A DNA stretch of 9,840 bases. Origin: Pseudomonadota bacterium (GTDB lineage Bacteria > Pseudomonadota > Alphaproteobacteria > Rhizobiales > Beijerinckiaceae). Below are positions 7,308-9,840 of this stretch, one piece after another; positions within the stretch are counted from its first letter, which is position 1; each line of letters opens with the position of its first letter. The stretch is taken from positions 1-9,840 of the forward strand of contig JAJXZN010000320.1 of assembly GCA_021780015.1 (NCBI GenBank). The letters run 5' to 3'. The translations under genes were made by a program, and so were the position numbers. The notes beneath the pieces were generated by a model. The model searched no databases. It saw only the letters and a list, made by a program, of their open reading frames with translations, and was not told where the DNA came from.

Positions 7308-8039
7308 TTGGCCTTCGATTCACCTAAGCCCCACAGCTTCATCGCTCTGACCGGCAGCGTCGCGCTTGCCGCTGTGCTCATCGCGGGTCCGGCCCGCGCC
7401 GATGGCGATATGTGGAATTCGATGCTGGGCTGGGTCGGCCTCGGGCATAAGCAGCAAACCTCGCCGGATGACGGCACGATCGATTATACGCCGCGCCCCG
7501 CACTGGTTGTGCCGCCCAAGATGGATTTGCCAAAGCCGCAGACTGCGACCGCGACGCCGGCGAATTGGCCGCACGATCCGGACGCTTCGGCCCGCGCCGC
7601 GGCTGAAGCCGATTCCCGCCGGCCGGCGCCATCCAGTGATTCAAGCTCTGACGACAGCAGCGGCGACTTCGTCGCCGACGCCGATAAAACAAAGCCGAAC
7701 GCTTCCGGTGAGAGCGAGGCGTGCAGCGATCAGGCGGGGAAGCCGATCTGCTTTTATGGCCCGTCCGACCTGGTCAACTTCGCCAAGGGCTGGGGGAACT
7801 TGGGCGGGATGTTCCAATCGCATGCCGAAGATACTTCGAAGCTGAAGGTCGGCGCCGAGCCGCCGCGTCAATATCTGACCCAGCCGCCGAGCGGCTATCA
7901 GATGCCGAAGATAAAGGGCGAAGACGCCGATAGCGATGGCGCCAGCAGCGATTCCGATGTGTCGAAATATGATTCGGTGGATGTTGGCGCGCCGCGCCGT
8001 CACCATCACAGCGGCGACGATTCGAGCGCCGCGAATTAG
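7308..8039 (+). CDS. Hypothetical secreted, Ser/Asp/Pro-rich protein
   Basis: I do not recognise a named family. The TTG at 7308 is the best start: AAGGAG (7296-7301) lies 6 nt before it, whereas the in-frame TTG at 7281 has no comparable site. The resulting 243-residue protein begins with a Sec-type signal peptide (hydrophobic about 11-26, likely cleaved after PARA, about residue 31). The mature part starts with MWNSMLGWVGLG, followed by IDYTPRPALVVPPKMDLPKP. That resembles the short PLVVPP..LPPP segments I associate with small alphaproteobacterial envelope proteins (for example DUF3035/BamF-like), but the similarity is too short to assign. Then come a Ser/Asp-rich low-complexity stretch, a Cys pair (CSDQAGKPIC) that could form a disulfide, and an acidic His/Ser-rich tail. 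There are no membrane helices after the signal. Its place behind lspA suggests an envelope role, but there is no lipobox. Confidence 0.8.
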   Translation: MAFDSPKPHSFIALTGSVALAAVLIAGPARADGDMWNSMLGWVGLGHKQQTSPDDGTIDYTPRPALVVPPKMDLPKPQTATATPANWPHDPDASARAAAEADSRRPAPSSDSSSDDSSGDFVADADKTKPNASGESEACSDQAGKPICFYGPSDLVNFAKGWGNLGGMFQSHAEDTSKLKVGAEPPRQYLTQPPSGYQMPKIKGEDADSDGASSDSDVSKYDSVDVGAPRRHHHSGDDSSAAN

Positions 8040-8051
8040 GCGCAACGCGCA

Positions 8052-8068
8052 CGGCCGCGCGGCGGCCG
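8052..8068. terminator. Short GC hairpin between convergent genes
   Basis: CGGCCGC (8052-8058) and GCGGCCG (8062-8068) form a 7-bp stem with a 3-nt loop in the 35-nt gap between the ends of the hypothetical gene and the minus-strand fliO-like gene. Its position suits a bidirectional terminator, but neither strand has a T tract, so the call is weak. Confidence 0.3.
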
Positions 8069-8074
8069 GCGCTG

Positions 8075-9067
8075 TCATTTGTCGGAAGCGCGTCCCAGCA
8101 GCTTCGCCATCTCTTCTTCGAGCGAAACCATCAGATCCTCGTTGCCCGCTTGCTGGCCGGCGGCGGTGTCGGCCTTCTCGGGCGCGCGCGGCGTGGCCGG
8201 CGGGCCGGGTGGAGTCGCGGGCTTGCTCTCGGCCGGCGCGGGCGGTGATGCGGGTTCGCTCGGTTTCGCGGGTTGCGTGAACGTCGGGCCGGCGGGGCGC
8301 GGCTGCGCCGTGCCCTGGCTCTGGCCTGGCCGCCACCGCGCCAGACCTGGTGCCGCGGGCGTCGCTGTGGCAGGGCCGGCCGGCACTTTGGCTGCGGGCT
8401 GCGTCTCCGGCGGCACGGCAGGCTCCGCTGCGGGAGAAGGAGCCGCCGGCGGCGCCGACGTGACGCTGGCAGGCTTCGTCTCGGGCCGCACCGGCGGCCG
8501 GCGCGGACCGATCGGCGAAAACGGGGCGCGTCCGGCGGGCTGGCCCGGCGCCGAGGCAGCCACAGGTGTGACGGGCGCGAGCGGCGGCATTTGCCGCGGG
8601 CCGACGGGTTCTTCAGGTGCGGGCGCCTCGGGAACGAAGGGGGGCAGCGGCAATTGCGGTTCAAGCGCTGCCGGCTTCAGCGGTTGCGCAGCGGGCAATT
8701 GCGCCGCTTCGACATGATCCTTCTCGCGCCGCTCCTTCTCGCGGTCCTTGTCGCGTTGCTGGCGGCCGTCGCGCGCTTCGGCGCGCACGATCTGCGACTC
8801 GATCAAGAGATCGTTGGGACCGCCGATCATGATCAAGTGCTCGGTGTTGTCGCGCCGCACGATGACAAGCTGGCGCTGACGGTCGAGATCGAAAGCATCG
8901 ACAATGCCGAGCCGCAATTGCCGCCCGCGGCTGCCGGACATCCGCAAGCGGCGGCCGAAGGCCAAGCGGAAGACAAGCAGAACCAGCAAGGCCGCGACGA
9001 TCAAGGCCATCGCGGCGGCGCCATAGGCCAGGGCCTTATTTCCACTGAGCAAACTCAAGGCTTGCAT
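8075..9067 (-). CDS. FliO-domain membrane protein with long Pro/Ala-rich tail
   Basis: A 330-residue protein with a single N-terminal transmembrane helix (about 13-34) followed by a FliO-like cytoplasmic domain: RLGIVDAFDLDRQRQLVIV (52-70), then RRDNTEHLIMIGGPNDLLIE (71-90). FliO is a helper for assembly of the flagellar export gate. Residues 100-118 are almost entirely charged, and about 120-305 are Pro/Ala-rich and probably disordered. The C-terminus holds a conserved-looking amphipathic element, EDLMVSLEEEMAKLLGR (310-326). Canonical FliO is about 100-150 residues and sits among fli genes; here it is much longer and no flagellar gene is nearby. The ATG (minus strand, at 9067) is preceded by AAGAGAG. 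It is divergent from cckA. The fold assignment is good, but a flagellar role is uncertain, so I leave the symbol blank. Confidence 0.8.
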   Translation of the reverse strand: MQALSLLSGNKALAYGAAAMALIVAALLVLLVFRLAFGRRLRMSGSRGRQLRLGIVDAFDLDRQRQLVIVRRDNTEHLIMIGGPNDLLIESQIVRAEARDGRQQRDKDREKERREKDHVEAAQLPAAQPLKPAALEPQLPLPPFVPEAPAPEEPVGPRQMPPLAPVTPVAASAPGQPAGRAPFSPIGPRRPPVRPETKPASVTSAPPAAPSPAAEPAVPPETQPAAKVPAGPATATPAAPGLARWRPGQSQGTAQPRPAGPTFTQPAKPSEPASPPAPAESKPATPPGPPATPRAPEKADTAAGQQAGNEDLMVSLEEEMAKLLGRASDK

Positions 9068-9440
9068 AAGCTCTCTTGATCCTTCGGATGGGCCGGGACG
9101 TCAGGTTCTCCGGCCGCTTTAGGCCATTTTCACGGAGCCGGCCAGCTTGACCCGCGGACCGCGAAATTGCCCTCAATTGGGTTACCTTAACACGCCGGGG
9201 CAGAGCCGTCCGGCGGGAGGTTAACAAATGGTTAATGCTGCCAGGCTGAAGCGACCGCTCGCCTCGAAACAATGACCTTAACGTGACGCAACTTTTGCGC
9301 AAGTGCCGCACGCTGATCTCATCGACTGCCGACCTGCTGAAAAGCCCGCCGCTTGCATTGCAAAGCCCGGCTGCCGGTCGCATTCTGCCGAATCATGATC
9401 TGCCGTATGTAGGTGGCGACGCCATACGACGAGGTGACAT
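9068..9440. promoter_or_regulatory. Divergent fliO-like/cckA regulatory region
   Basis: This 373-nt gap contains no convincing gene. It is richer in A/T than its surroundings in the middle and holds a perfect CtrA-type box (9221-9235) and further TTAAC half-sites inside ACCTTAAC (9184-9191 and 9275-9282). It also holds the palindromes TTGCGCAA (9295-9302) and TTGCATTGCAA (9353-9363), the latter flanked by two copies of AAAGCCCG (9341-9348 and 9362-9369). Promoters for both flanking genes must lie here, but I could not place a convincing -35/-10 pair for either; TTGCAA (9358-9363) with CATTCT (9381-9386) is the best weak candidate for cckA. Confidence 0.6.
9221..9235. promoter_or_regulatory. 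CtrA binding site (TTAA-N7-TTAA)
   Basis: TTAACAAATGGTTAA is an exact match to the full CtrA box consensus TTAA-N7-TTAA known from Caulobacter and other alphaproteobacteria. It lies 206 nt upstream of the cckA start and 154 nt upstream of the fliO-like start, so it could serve either. CckA controls CtrA phosphorylation through ChpT, so binding here would make a feedback loop. Confidence 0.65.
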
Positions 9441-9840
9441 TTGACCCAGCAGCCGACAACCGCTTTCGACCGCACGGAGCGCGCCGGCAGCCCCGGTCTT
9501 GTCCTGCTTTTCGCAGCCTGTCTGGTCGCGCCGATCGCCGCCTTTTCCATTCTGCCGAAGGATGAAGCGGGCACGATGGTCATCGGCCTTTTAACCGTGC
9601 TCGCGGTCATCGGGATTTTCGCTTTGTTCGGCTATGCGGTCGGCTTCCTGCAATTTTCCGGTCAGGCGGCGCGCAACGATCTGACCCGCCTGATCTGCGA
9701 CAGCGAGCCGGAAGGCGCCGTCGTCACCGATGCCGCCGGCAAGATCCTTTATGCCAACGAAGCCTATATGCGGCTCTCCGGCGCGCGCGACCCGAGCCAA
9801 TTGAAAGTAGTCGAGCGGCTTTTTTCCGGCGCCTCGGATG
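9441..9840 (+). CDS. cckA: CckA, cell-cycle hybrid histidine kinase (3' truncated by window edge)
   Basis: CckA is a membrane hybrid histidine kinase/phosphatase that passes phosphate through ChpT to the cell-cycle regulator CtrA. The 133 visible residues give two transmembrane helices (about 18-38 and 46-70) with a very short periplasmic turn. The start of a PAS domain follows, containing EGAVVTDAAGKILYANEAYM (91-110) and RLSGA, then VVERLFSGASD at the window edge; this matches CckA of Hyphomicrobiales as I know it. The kinase core and receiver domain lie beyond the window. The start is TTG at 9441: an in-frame TGA at 9435-9437 excludes anything longer, GAGG (9431-9434) is well placed, and the next in-frame ATG (residue 46) would delete the first membrane helix. 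Confidence 0.85.
   Translation, partial: MTQQPTTAFDRTERAGSPGLVLLFAACLVAPIAAFSILPKDEAGTMVIGLLTVLAVIGIFALFGYAVGFLQFSGQAARNDLTRLICDSEPEGAVVTDAAGKILYANEAYMRLSGARDPSQLKVVERLFSGASD

Noticed and set aside
8079..9079. Plus-strand open frames (212 and 268 codons) across the fliO-like gene
   Set aside because: Gly/Ala- or Arg-rich complements of the Pro/Ala-rich tail; the minus-strand reading has a membrane helix, a FliO domain and a ribosome binding site.
9228..9275. 15-codon ORF (ATG to TGA) preceded by GGGAGG
   Set aside because: The ribosome-binding-like GGGAGG and the ATG coincide with the CtrA box, which explains the sequence better; the product has no features. Worth remembering only if transcription is found through it.
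1..9840. CRISPR array, tRNA or rRNA genes, transposase or phage genes
   Set aside because: No repeat-spacer pattern, no tRNA-like cloverleaf or rRNA sequence and no mobile-element protein was seen on either strand.

Overview
The window is a high-GC chromosomal stretch from an alphaproteobacterium, most likely of the order Hyphomicrobiales (Rhizobiales). This is inferred from the gene content and protein signatures: secDF followed by Mth938-family and squalene/phytoene-synthase-like genes, an IleRS with a degenerate C-terminal zinc element, a FliO-domain protein divergent from cckA, and a perfect CtrA box. A Beijerinckiaceae-like methanotroph relative is possible, but I cannot fix the family from sequence alone.

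Layout. (1) Bases 1-3451, plus strand: the 3' part of secD, complete secF, a 39-nt palindromic element, then two tightly coupled small genes. These two are the bacterial counterparts of the mitochondrial complex I assembly factors NDUFAF3 (Mth938 fold) and NDUFAF6 (catalytically degenerate squalene/phytoene synthase fold). (2) Bases 3452-3631: a 180-nt leader before ileS with a 17-codon ORF containing tandem Ile codons, a strong GC hairpin and a direct repeat flanking it. (3) Bases 3632-7227: ileS and lspA, overlapping by ATGA. (4) Bases 7308-8039: a secreted low-complexity protein of unknown function, probably with its own promoter. (5) Bases 8075-9067, minus strand: a FliO-domain membrane protein, convergent with the previous gene. 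(6) Bases 9068-9440: a divergent regulatory region with a TTAA-N7-TTAA CtrA box. (7) Bases 9441-9840: the 5' part of the hybrid histidine kinase gene cckA, from a TTG start.

Functionally the window is mostly housekeeping: protein export (SecDF), lipoprotein maturation (LspA), tRNA-Ile charging (IleRS), probable respiratory complex I assembly, and cell-cycle signalling (CckA, which feeds CtrA). The most unusual signal is inside ileS. About 360 nt (about 4319-4678), coding for part of the CP1 editing domain, fall to about 43% GC and about 40% GC3 by hand count. The flanking lines are about 55-63% GC, and the reading frame and protein motifs stay intact. The patch looks like a recombined or compositionally foreign segment inside an essential gene. 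The second most interesting signals are the possible Ile-codon leader before ileS and the CtrA box between the fliO-like gene and cckA.
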